A stretch of DNA of 64,000 bases. Origin: Saccharopolyspora galaxeae. GTDB taxonomy: Bacteria; Actinomycetota; Actinomycetes; Mycobacteriales; Pseudonocardiaceae. Of the stretch, positions 58,097 through 64,000 are shown one piece after another. The position numbers and the translations under genes are program-made. The stretch covers positions 62,001 to 126,000 of the forward strand of contig NZ_JADDUE010000001.1 in assembly GCF_016526145.1 (NCBI RefSeq), in the 5' to 3' direction. Under the pieces are notes generated by a model. That model searched no databases, was not told where the DNA came from, and saw nothing but the letters and a program-made list of their open reading frames with translations. How positions within the stretch are numbered: position 1 is the stretch's first letter; the number at the start of each line of letters is the position of its first letter.

Positions 58097-59182
58097 TCAC
58101 CGCACGGCGAGCGCGATCAGCTGGGTCGTCTGGGCTGGGGAGAAATTGTTGTCGCTGACCAGGGCCAGGGTGTGTTCGCCGGTGGGCAGGCGCGGTCCCC
58201 AGGCGAGCCCTTCGACGTTGTCCACGGTGCTGAGCCCGAGGCCGGAGAGGTCCGCGAGCAGCCGCTTGCGCATCGGCGCGACCTCGGTGCCGCGCAAGGA
58301 GCCGAGGTGCCGCACGTCGGTCGCTCCGCGCGGATCCGCCTCGTAGACGCGGACCGAGTTGCCCGCGCCCGGCACGTAGGCGCGCTCCAGCACCAGCAAT
58401 CGGGACGGGTCGCGCTCGTCGGCGAGGATCGACGCGATCCCGTTGTCACCGCCGCCCCGGGCGAAGACCGGGTCGACGGGGTAGGCGTGCTGCGCCGACA
58501 CCCGGCCTGCCCGGTCCTGCACGGTGACCCGGCTGAGCGCGCCGCGTTCCGGATCCGGTGGTTCGCCGTCCTGCAGCAGCGTCGACTCCACCGCGCTGAT
58601 CAGCAGCGATCCGCCGGCGGCGAAGGTCAGCGACTCCAGCGACTCGTTGTCCCGCGGACCGCTGCCGGGGCGCATCGCCAGGTTCGGCGGCAGCGGGAGC
58701 TCGCCGCGGAACCCGCCGTCGGGCGCCGCCGAACGGATCGACGGGTCGGCCGGCCGGTCGCGATCACCTTCGGCGGTCCACCGCAGCTCGTGCGACCGCG
58801 GATCGAAGCGGACCTCCTCCGGATCGACCGCGTCCTCCGGATACGGCTTCCCGTCCGGACGCAGCAGCGGATGCGTGCCGGTGAGCCGCCAGTCGCCGAG
58901 CCCGTCCGCCCGCACGTCGATCTGCGCGGTGTAGGTGCGGGAAGGCTGGTGCTGCGAGCGATCATCGCTGATGAACACCCACTGCCCGGAACGGGCGTCG
59001 TAGTCCAGCCCGGACAATCCGCCCACGGTGGTGTTCTGGAACGTCGTGCCCCAAGGCAACGTCCGCTCGCCGAGCACGCGCACGCCCTCCGGCGGGGTCG
59101 TCGGCTGCGCGCAGGCGGAGGAGAGCAGCCCGGCAGCGAGGGCGACGGCAATACGGGCTGCGGGCGAGCGTGCTGCGATCAT
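58097..59182 (-). CDS. Secreted esterase-like/phytase-like protein
   Basis: A 361-residue exported protein of the phytase-like (PF13449-type) group. The signal peptide ends L-L-S-S-A-C, an imperfect lipobox, so it may be a lipoprotein. The body shows G-G-L-S-G-L-D-Y, F-I-S-D-D-R, N-E-S-L-E-S-L, L-L-V-L-E-R and N-V-E-G-L-A-W-G-P, spaced as in a beta-propeller. Activity is unproven. The start at 59182 gives the signal peptide; it lacks a strong ribosome-binding site. Divergent from the SdpI-like gene. Confidence 0.82.
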   Translation of the reverse strand: MIAARSPAARIAVALAAGLLSSACAQPTTPPEGVRVLGERTLPWGTTFQNTTVGGLSGLDYDARSGQWVFISDDRSQHQPSRTYTAQIDVRADGLGDWRLTGTHPLLRPDGKPYPEDAVDPEEVRFDPRSHELRWTAEGDRDRPADPSIRSAAPDGGFRGELPLPPNLAMRPGSGPRDNESLESLTFAAGGSLLISAVESTLLQDGEPPDPERGALSRVTVQDRAGRVSAQHAYPVDPVFARGGGDNGIASILADERDPSRLLVLERAYVPGAGNSVRVYEADPRGATDVRHLGSLRGTEVAPMRKRLLADLSGLGLSTVDNVEGLAWGPRLPTGEHTLALVSDNNFSPAQTTQLIALAVR

Positions 59183-59237
59183 GTGACCCAGTGAACCCCA
59201 GCCGGGTAGCGCGCGGATGACCCGCGAGCGGCCGCCG

Positions 59238-59243
59238 TACGCT
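59238..59243 (+). promoter_or_regulatory. Putative -10 box, leaderless promoter of the SdpI-like gene
   Basis: TACGCT, 6 nt before the GTG at 59250; this supports that start over the ATG at 59217. Confidence 0.4.
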
Positions 59244-59249
59244 GGGCCG

Positions 59250-59648
59250 GTGATAGCTGTGCAGGTGATCTTGTCCGCGCTGCTCGTGGTGCTCGGGGCG
59301 GCGCTGTTGTTCATCGGCTGGCGCGGGCTGCGCAGCCAGCTCCCGCCGAACCGCTACGTCGGGGTTCGCACGCCGGCGACGCTGCGCAGCGAGGAAGCCT
59401 TCGAGCTCGGCAACCGGGCGGCGGCGCCCGCGATGCTGGCAGGCGGCGCGATCGCAGTGCTCGCCGGAGTTTCGGAGCCGCTGCTGGGCACGATGTTCAG
59501 CGCCGTGCTGGTCGCCGTGCTGGGCATCGCGGGCGCGTTCGCGCTCATGGTGATCGGCGGAGTGTTCGGCGACCGGGCCGCGGAAGCCCTGCCCGAACCG
59601 GTCGCGGCCGGCGGCTGCACCGGCTGCCCCGGTGGCTGCTGCGGCTGA
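59250..59648 (+). CDS. SdpI/YhfL-like membrane protein with Cys-rich tail
   Basis: A 132-residue protein with three hydrophobic segments. Between the first two is N-R-Y-V-G-V-R-T-P-A-T-L-R-S-E-E-A-F, the signature of SdpI-like proteins (immunity to the SdpC toxin in Bacillus; general role unclear). The tail G-G-C-T-G-C-P-G-G-C-C-G has four cysteines and looks like a metal or redox site that the family usually lacks. The start is either GTG 59250 (chosen) or ATG 59217. Confidence 0.75.
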   Translation: MIAVQVILSALLVVLGAALLFIGWRGLRSQLPPNRYVGVRTPATLRSEEAFELGNRAAAPAMLAGGAIAVLAGVSEPLLGTMFSAVLVAVLGIAGAFALMVIGGVFGDRAAEALPEPVAAGGCTGCPGGCCG

Positions 59649-59654
59649 GCGGGG

Positions 59655-60227
59655 TCAGTTCAGCTTCACATCGCCAGGGTGCGTGGCCAGGAACGACACC
59701 GGAGTGCGCTGCCGCCGCAGCACCCGGCCCCACAGGTCCGCGCCGGGTGCGGCGATGACGTCGTCCGGCAGCGCGGGCACCACGAGCCAGTCACCGCGTT
59801 CGATCTCACCGGCGAGCTGGCGCGCCTCCCACCCCGCGTAGCCGGCGAAGAACCGCAGCCCGCGGGTGCGCGGGACCAGCTGCTCCGGATCTCCGTCGAG
59901 GTCGACCAGGCCGACCGGGCCGCGCACGCCGACCACGCCGCCGAGAGTCCCGACGTCCTCGCCGGTGCGCAGGGCGGCCAGGCAGATCGCCGTGCGCTGT
60001 TCCACCGGTCCGCCGACGAACAGCGACTGCGGTTCGCTGGCGTGCGGTGCCCAATGCGGCAGCACGTCGCTGATCGCCACCTCGCTGGGCCGGTTCAGGA
60101 TGACGCCGAGGGTGCCTTCGCCGCGGTGGTGGATCACGTACACCACCGAGCGGCGGAAGTTCTCATCGAGTAGCTGCGGAGCAGCCACCAGCAGCGTCCC
60201 CGGCTCCACCTCCGCGTCAGATTCCAC
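59655..60227 (-). CDS. YqgE/AlgH family protein
   Basis: A 190-residue protein with the DUF179 pattern: P-G-T-L-L-V-A-A-P, F-R-R-S-V-V-Y-V-I-H-H, G-T-L-G-V-I-L-N-R-P, V-G-G-P-V and F-A-G-Y-A-G-W. Function is unknown despite wide conservation. It converges with the SdpI-like gene (6 bp apart). The GTG start follows GCGGAG closely. The AT-rich palindrome at 60349-60367 lies upstream. Confidence 0.9.
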   Translation of the reverse strand: MESDAEVEPGTLLVAAPQLLDENFRRSVVYVIHHRGEGTLGVILNRPSEVAISDVLPHWAPHASEPQSLFVGGPVEQRTAICLAALRTGEDVGTLGGVVGVRGPVGLVDLDGDPEQLVPRTRGLRFFAGYAGWEARQLAGEIERGDWLVVPALPDDVIAAPGADLWGRVLRRQRTPVSFLATHPGDVKLN

Positions 60228-60348
60228 CTCCGCATGATCGCAGAGGTGGCCGGTTCGCGGCGCGTCCGTCTCCCGACGAATGCGGTTGGCCGCAGTCGAT
60301 GGTCAGCCTTCGCTGCTGATTGTTCACCGAAACGCCTGAGTATTTGCA

Positions 60349-60367
60349 CTTCAGTAATATTATGAAG
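60349..60367. promoter_or_regulatory. AT-rich palindrome between pcnA and the YqgE gene
   Basis: CTTCA...TGAAG around a TAATATTA core. It is unusually AT-rich for this sequence. It may be an operator or promoter of the YqgE/AlgH gene. Confidence 0.45.
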
Positions 60368-60446
60368 CTTTGACCTGCGATGATCAGAGCAGGGAAACTG
60401 GGGGAGAAGCCGGAACCCGTACAGCGCGAGACCGCGCACCGACGGA

Positions 60447-61943
60447 TCAGCTCTCGCCGGGAACCTCGATGCCCTGGTCGGCCGCCCACCGGTACAGCTC
60501 GGCGACGGCCTCCGCGCGATCCACCGGACCGCGGTCGAGCCGGACGTCCTTCAGGTGCTTCCACGCCTTGCCGACGATCGGGCCCGGCGGGACGCCGAGC
60601 AGCCGCATGATCTCGTTGCCGTCCAGGTCCGGCCGGACCTTCGCCAGGTCCTCCTCGGCGGCGATCCGGGCGATCCGCTCCTCGAGGTCGTCGTAGGAGC
60701 GCTGCAGCGCGTTGGCCTTGCGCCGGTTGCGGGTGGTGCAGTCCGCGCGCACCAGCTTGTGCAGCCGCGGCAGCAAGTGCCCGGCGTCGGTGACGTAGCG
60801 GCGCACCGCGGAGTCCGTCCAGTTCCCCTCGCCGTAACCGTGGAACCGCAGGTGCAGGTACACCAGGTCGGACACGTCGTGCACGATCTCCTTGGAGTAG
60901 CGCAGCGCGCGCAGCCGCTTGCGCGTCATCTTCGCGCCGACCACCTCGTGGTGGTGGAAGCTCACCCCGCCGCCCGGCTCGAACCGCCGCGTGTCCGGCT
61001 TGCCGATGTCGTGCAGCAGCGCCGCCAGCCGCAGCACCAGGTCCGGCTCGCCGTCCGGGTCGGCGGCCCGCTCCAGGTCGATCGCCTGCTGCAGGACCAC
61101 CAGCGAGTGCTCGTAGACGTCCTTGTGCTGGTGGTGCTCGTCGATCTCCAGCCGCATCGCGGGCACCTCGGGCAGGACGTGCTCGGCCAGCCCGGTGTGC
61201 ACCAGCAGCTGCACGCCCTCGCGCGGGTACCGGCCGCACAGCAGCTTCGACAGCTCCGCCTGCACCCGCTCCGGAGTGATCCGGGCGATCTGCTCCGCCA
61301 TGCCGCGCATCGCCTCGACCACCCGCGGCGCGGGCTCGAAACCGAGCTGGGCGGCGAACCGCGCGGCCCGCAGCATCCGCAGCGGGTCGTCGGCGAACGA
61401 CTCCTGCGGAGTCGCAGGCGTGTCCAGCCGGCGCCGCGCCACGTCCTCCAGACCGCCGTGCAGGTCGACGAACTCGCGCGAACCCAGCTCGATCGCCATG
61501 GCGTTCACGGTGAAGTCGCGGCGCAGCACGTCGCCCTCGATGGAGTCGCCGAAGTCGACCTGCGGGTTCCGGCTCACCCGGTCGTAGCTGTCCGCGCGGA
61601 ACGTGGTGATCTCCACGGTGGTGCCGCGCTTGTAGGCGCCGAGGGTGCCGAAGTCGATCCCGGTGTCCCAGACGGTCTCCGCCCAGCCGTCCAGCAGCTC
61701 GCGGACCCGGTCCGGGCGTGCCTCGGTGGTGAAGTCCAGGTCGGTGCCCAGCCGCCCGAGCAGCGCGTCGCGCACGCTGCCGCCCACCAGGTACAGGCGG
61801 TGGCCCGCGGCGGCGAACCGGTCGGCCAGTTCCTGCGCGACCGGGGCCACCTTCACGAGCTCGACCACGGCGTTGCGTTGCGCCTCCCGCTCACGGGAGC
61901 GCAGGTCGGTCTCGTCGGAGGCGTCACGGGTCGAAGGGGCCAC
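60447..61943 (-). CDS. pcnA: CCA-adding tRNA nucleotidyltransferase
   Basis: A 498-residue enzyme of the class II nucleotidyltransferase superfamily. The active site has L-V-G-G-S-V-R-D and the D-x-D carboxylates in [18 protein letters not shown] and the [12 protein letters not shown] block follow. A C-terminal HD domain (L-L-H-D-I-G-K) is present, as in other actinobacteria. The GTG start at 61943 has TACCCT 6 nt upstream. Divergent from the NUDIX gene, as Rv3907c and Rv3908 are. Confidence 0.96.
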   Translation of the reverse strand: MAPSTRDASDETDLRSREREAQRNAVVELVKVAPVAQELADRFAAAGHRLYLVGGSVRDALLGRLGTDLDFTTEARPDRVRELLDGWAETVWDTGIDFGTLGAYKRGTTVEITTFRADSYDRVSRNPQVDFGDSIEGDVLRRDFTVNAMAIELGSREFVDLHGGLEDVARRRLDTPATPQESFADDPLRMLRAARFAAQLGFEPAPRVVEAMRGMAEQIARITPERVQAELSKLLCGRYPREGVQLLVHTGLAEHVLPEVPAMRLEIDEHHQHKDVYEHSLVVLQQAIDLERAADPDGEPDLVLRLAALLHDIGKPDTRRFEPGGGVSFHHHEVVGAKMTRKRLRALRYSKEIVHDVSDLVYLHLRFHGYGEGNWTDSAVRRYVTDAGHLLPRLHKLVRADCTTRNRRKANALQRSYDDLEERIARIAAEEDLAKVRPDLDGNEIMRLLGVPPGPIVGKAWKHLKDVRLDRGPVDRAEAVAELYRWAADQGIEVPGES

Positions 61944-61949
61944 GACACG

Positions 61950-61955
61950 AGGGTA
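61950..61955 (-). promoter_or_regulatory. Putative -10 box, leaderless promoter of pcnA
   Basis: TACCCT on the minus strand, 6 nt before the GTG. Confidence 0.4.
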
Positions 61956-62028
61956 TCGGCTGCTCAACCGGTGATCAGCAGGCGGCGGCAGGCCGCGCTA
62001 CGAGGCCCGGACCCGCAGCTGATCGCAT

Positions 62029-62034
62029 TACCAT
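62029..62034 (+). promoter_or_regulatory. Putative -10 box, leaderless promoter of the NUDIX gene
   Basis: TACCAT, 7 nt before the ATG. Confidence 0.4.
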
Positions 62035-62041
62035 CGGCGCC

Positions 62042-62602
62042 ATGCCCCCGTCGCCCCACCGCTCCGGCGGTCCGCAGCCGGGGCGTCGCAACCGGCGCCG
62101 CCGCAAGCGGCTGCGGACCGTGGACGAGACCTCGGCCGGGGGGCTGGTGGTCGACGACGCCGAACGCCTCGCTGCGATCATCGGGCGGACCGACCGCAGG
62201 GGACGACTGCTGTGGTCGCTGCCGAAGGGCCACATCGAGCCTGGTGAGAGGCCGGAACAGACCGCGGTGCGCGAGGTCGCGGAAGAGACCGGGATCATCG
62301 GACGGGTGACGGTGGCGATCGGCACGATCGACTACTGGTTCGTCGCTGGCAACCGGCGGGTGCACAAGACGGTGCACCACTTCCTGCTGGATGCGGTCGG
62401 CGGAGAGCTTTCCGACGAAGACGTGGAGGTCACCGAGGTGGCTTGGGTGCCGCTAGGTGAACTGGACGGCGTGCTGGCCTACGCCGACGAACGGCGGCTG
62501 GTGCGGCACGCGGTCGCGCTGCTGGACGGGGCCGACCCGGGCGGCGCGCCAAGGCCGGGGACCGGGAACCGGCCGCGGAGCACGGGAACGGAGCCGGGTT
62601 GA
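62042..62602 (+). CDS. mutT4: NUDIX hydrolase (MutT4-like)
   Basis: A 186-residue protein. The NUDIX box [23 protein letters not shown] (about 61-83) contains all metal-binding Glu residues. A basic N-terminus of about 25 residues and a Pro/Gly-rich tail flank the domain. By position (divergent from pcnA, followed by a DUF6049-type gene) it corresponds to Rv3908/MutT4. Substrate: a nucleoside diphosphate derivative, not defined. Its stop codon overlaps the next start. Confidence 0.92.
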   Translation: MPPSPHRSGGPQPGRRNRRRRKRLRTVDETSAGGLVVDDAERLAAIIGRTDRRGRLLWSLPKGHIEPGERPEQTAVREVAEETGIIGRVTVAIGTIDYWFVAGNRRVHKTVHHFLLDAVGGELSDEDVEVTEVAWVPLGELDGVLAYADERRLVRHAVALLDGADPGGAPRPGTGNRPRSTGTEPG

Positions 62603-64000
62603 GGTGTCTGGTAGCCGTCGTGGTGGCGGTCCTGCTGATCGGCGGGATCCCGATCACCTCGGCAGGCACGGCGAATGCGCAGGACTCGTCGCTGGCCCAG
62701 CTCGAAGTGACCAAGGTCACTCCGTCGGTGGTATCCGGACCGGGCGAAGTGACGATCAGCGGGCGGCTGACCAACACCTCCGGCCGCACTCTGCACGACA
62801 TCGAGGCCCGCGTGCAGCGCGGCGCCCCGACCTCCACCGTTCCGGCCACCCAGGACGCGGTGCGCGGAAACGCCTCGACCGTCACGGGCCCCGAGTTCCA
62901 ACCGCAGGTGGGCAGCCTCGCGCCGGGGCAGCAGGCGCCGTTCGAGCTGCGCATCCCGATCAACGGCGGTCCGCAGTCGCTGCAGATCGACCAGCCCGGG
63001 ACGTTCCCGCTGCTGGTCAACGTCAACGGCAAACCCGACGACGGCGGCCGGGCGCGGGTCGGTGAGGCGAGCTTCCTGCTGCCGGTGCTCAACACGCCCG
63101 GCGCGCCGCCCGCGAAACCTCCGCAGCCCACGCCGATGACGATGCTGGTGCCGATCGTCGACTACCCGCGGATGCAGCGGGAGGGCACCCAGGGGCAGCG
63201 TCCGGTGCTCGCCGACGACTCGCTGGCCAGTTCGCTCACCCCTGGCGGCCGGCTCTACGACCTCGTGCAGTCCGTGGTGGAAAACGCAGGACCGGGGTCC
63301 CCGCTGGGCAACGGCCTGTGCTTCGCCGTCGACCCGGACCTGCTGGCGACGGTGAACGCCATGCAGGGCGGTTACCAGGTGCGCCAGCCCGACGGCGGGC
63401 TCATCGAAGGCACCGGGGCGGCGTCGGCGCAGCTGTGGATGAACAAGTTGCGGCAGGCCACCGAAGGCCGTTGCGTGATCTCGCTGCCCTACGCCGACTC
63501 CGACGTGGTGGCGCTGGGCCGGGCCGGGCTGCCGGACCTGATCCAGGGCGCGCTGGACGGCGCGCTGGTCGTGCGCCAGACGCTGCGCCAGGAACCGCAG
63601 CGCAACGTGCTGTGGCCGATCGAAGGCGCGCTCGACGAGCCCGCCGCCAGCGAACTCAGCCGCTTCGGCATCGACACGATGCTCATGGAGCCCTCGTCGC
63701 TGTCCACGCCCGATGGCTCGCTGGAGCCGGTGCGGCTGCGCGCCAAAGGCTCACCGACCGCGGTGCCGGTCGACCCGCTGCTGTCCGAAGCGCTGGACCC
63801 GCTGCACGGCACGCCGCAGGAGTCGACCGCGCTGTCCCCGCCGGACAGCGGGGCGTTGAGCGCGCAGAACGCGCTCGGTGCGATGGCGTTCCGCGCGACC
63901 GGCGGCTACCAGGACGGGGCGACTTCGGTGCTGGCGCCGCCACGTCGCTGGAACCTCAGCGGCTCGGACCTGCGTTCGCTGCTGCAGGGCATGGAACAGC
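62599..64000 (+). CDS. DUF6049-type secreted protein (Rv3909-like), partial
   Basis: Open to the window end (467 codons). The TTG start overlaps the NUDIX stop (TTGA), so the two are translationally coupled. Residues 1-30 form a signal peptide ([12 protein letters not shown], cleavage near A-N-A-Q). A domain with [14 protein letters not shown] resembles an Ig-like extracellular module. Then comes V-P-I-V-D-Y-P-R and a region containing L-P-Y-A-D-S-D. In mycobacteria this gene lies before the MurJ-like lipid II flippase gene (Rv3910), which may be just beyond the window. Function unknown. Confidence 0.85.
   Translation, partial: MRCLVAVVVAVLLIGGIPITSAGTANAQDSSLAQLEVTKVTPSVVSGPGEVTISGRLTNTSGRTLHDIEARVQRGAPTSTVPATQDAVRGNASTVTGPEFQPQVGSLAPGQQAPFELRIPINGGPQSLQIDQPGTFPLLVNVNGKPDDGGRARVGEASFLLPVLNTPGAPPAKPPQPTPMTMLVPIVDYPRMQREGTQGQRPVLADDSLASSLTPGGRLYDLVQSVVENAGPGSPLGNGLCFAVDPDLLATVNAMQGGYQVRQPDGGLIEGTGAASAQLWMNKLRQATEGRCVISLPYADSDVVALGRAGLPDLIQGALDGALVVRQTLRQEPQRNVLWPIEGALDEPAASELSRFGIDTMLMEPSSLSTPDGSLEPVRLRAKGSPTAVPVDPLLSEALDPLHGTPQESTALSPPDSGALSAQNALGAMAFRATGGYQDGATSVLAPPRRWNLSGSDLRSLLQGMEQ

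Noticed and set aside
54887-59194. Plus-strand open frame of 1435 codons
   Set aside because: It is antisense to leuS and the phytase-like gene. High GC content leaves long stop-free antisense frames, and the translation has no domain.

Overview
The window is high-GC actinobacterial chromosome. Coding regions have strong G/C bias at third positions, GTG and TTG starts are common, and gene content is typical of the order Pseudonocardiales (a Saccharopolyspora-like organism is my inference, not something proven here). Several blocks match the origin-proximal gene order of Mycobacterium tuberculosis: rpsF-ssb-rpsR-rplI-dnaB; ponA1 with a DUF5318 gene, a GT87 gene and ino1; leuS; and pcnA/mutT4/DUF6049-type protein at the right edge. 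The window is therefore probably within some tens of kb of oriC, with oriC to the right.

Layout. 1-9 kb: GroES-like protein, VanW-family wall protein, zinc alcohol dehydrogenase, FadE5-type acyl-CoA dehydrogenase, OmpA-like lipoprotein, SDR, MFS. 9-17 kb: PhoX phosphatase, an Erm-family rRNA methyltransferase behind a possible macrolide-sensing leader peptide, MFS exporter, HAD hydrolase, a large unknown protein. 17-22 kb: dnaB carrying a class 3 intein, a cluster of DnaA-box-like sites, then rplI, rpsR, ssb, rpsF. 22-35 kb: envelope genes (three GT87 mannosyltransferase-like proteins, a class A penicillin-binding protein), endonuclease IV, ino1 and a GGDEF protein. 35-40 kb: two low-complexity secreted proteins, an AI-2E-type transporter, a membrane GGDEF protein. 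40.7-46.3 kb: macS-macR, then three small homologous peptides, an M50 metalloprotease with a PqqD-like N-terminal region, and a SARP/BTAD regulator. 46-64 kb: ptsI with a DasR-type operator on its start codon, DUF2339 protein, glutaredoxin, TetR regulator, CAP protein, acyl-CoA oxidase-like enzyme, leuS, phytase-like protein, SdpI-like protein, YqgE/AlgH, pcnA, NUDIX hydrolase and the start of a DUF6049-type protein.

The best candidate for an undescribed system is 42.88-46.1 kb. Three Cys-free peptides share a leader (S-A-E-L-L-P-x-R-E-A) and an identical AGGAGCAC ribosome-binding sequence. Each is followed by a GC-rich hairpin. They precede a membrane M50 protease with a PqqD-like (RiPP recognition-like) domain and a SARP-type activator, and upstream lie three GTGACG direct repeats at exactly 11-bp spacing, the classic layout of a SARP operator. 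I read this as a ribosomally made peptide system (RiPP, signal or bacteriocin-like) with its own regulator. Other strong points are the FVI/RPR-containing leader ORF before erm, the class 3 (W-C-T) DnaB intein with a decayed endonuclease, the DnaA-box cluster upstream of dnaB, and a palindromic operator shared by two distant acyl-CoA dehydrogenase/oxidase genes.

No rRNA, tRNA, CRISPR array or insertion sequence was recognised.
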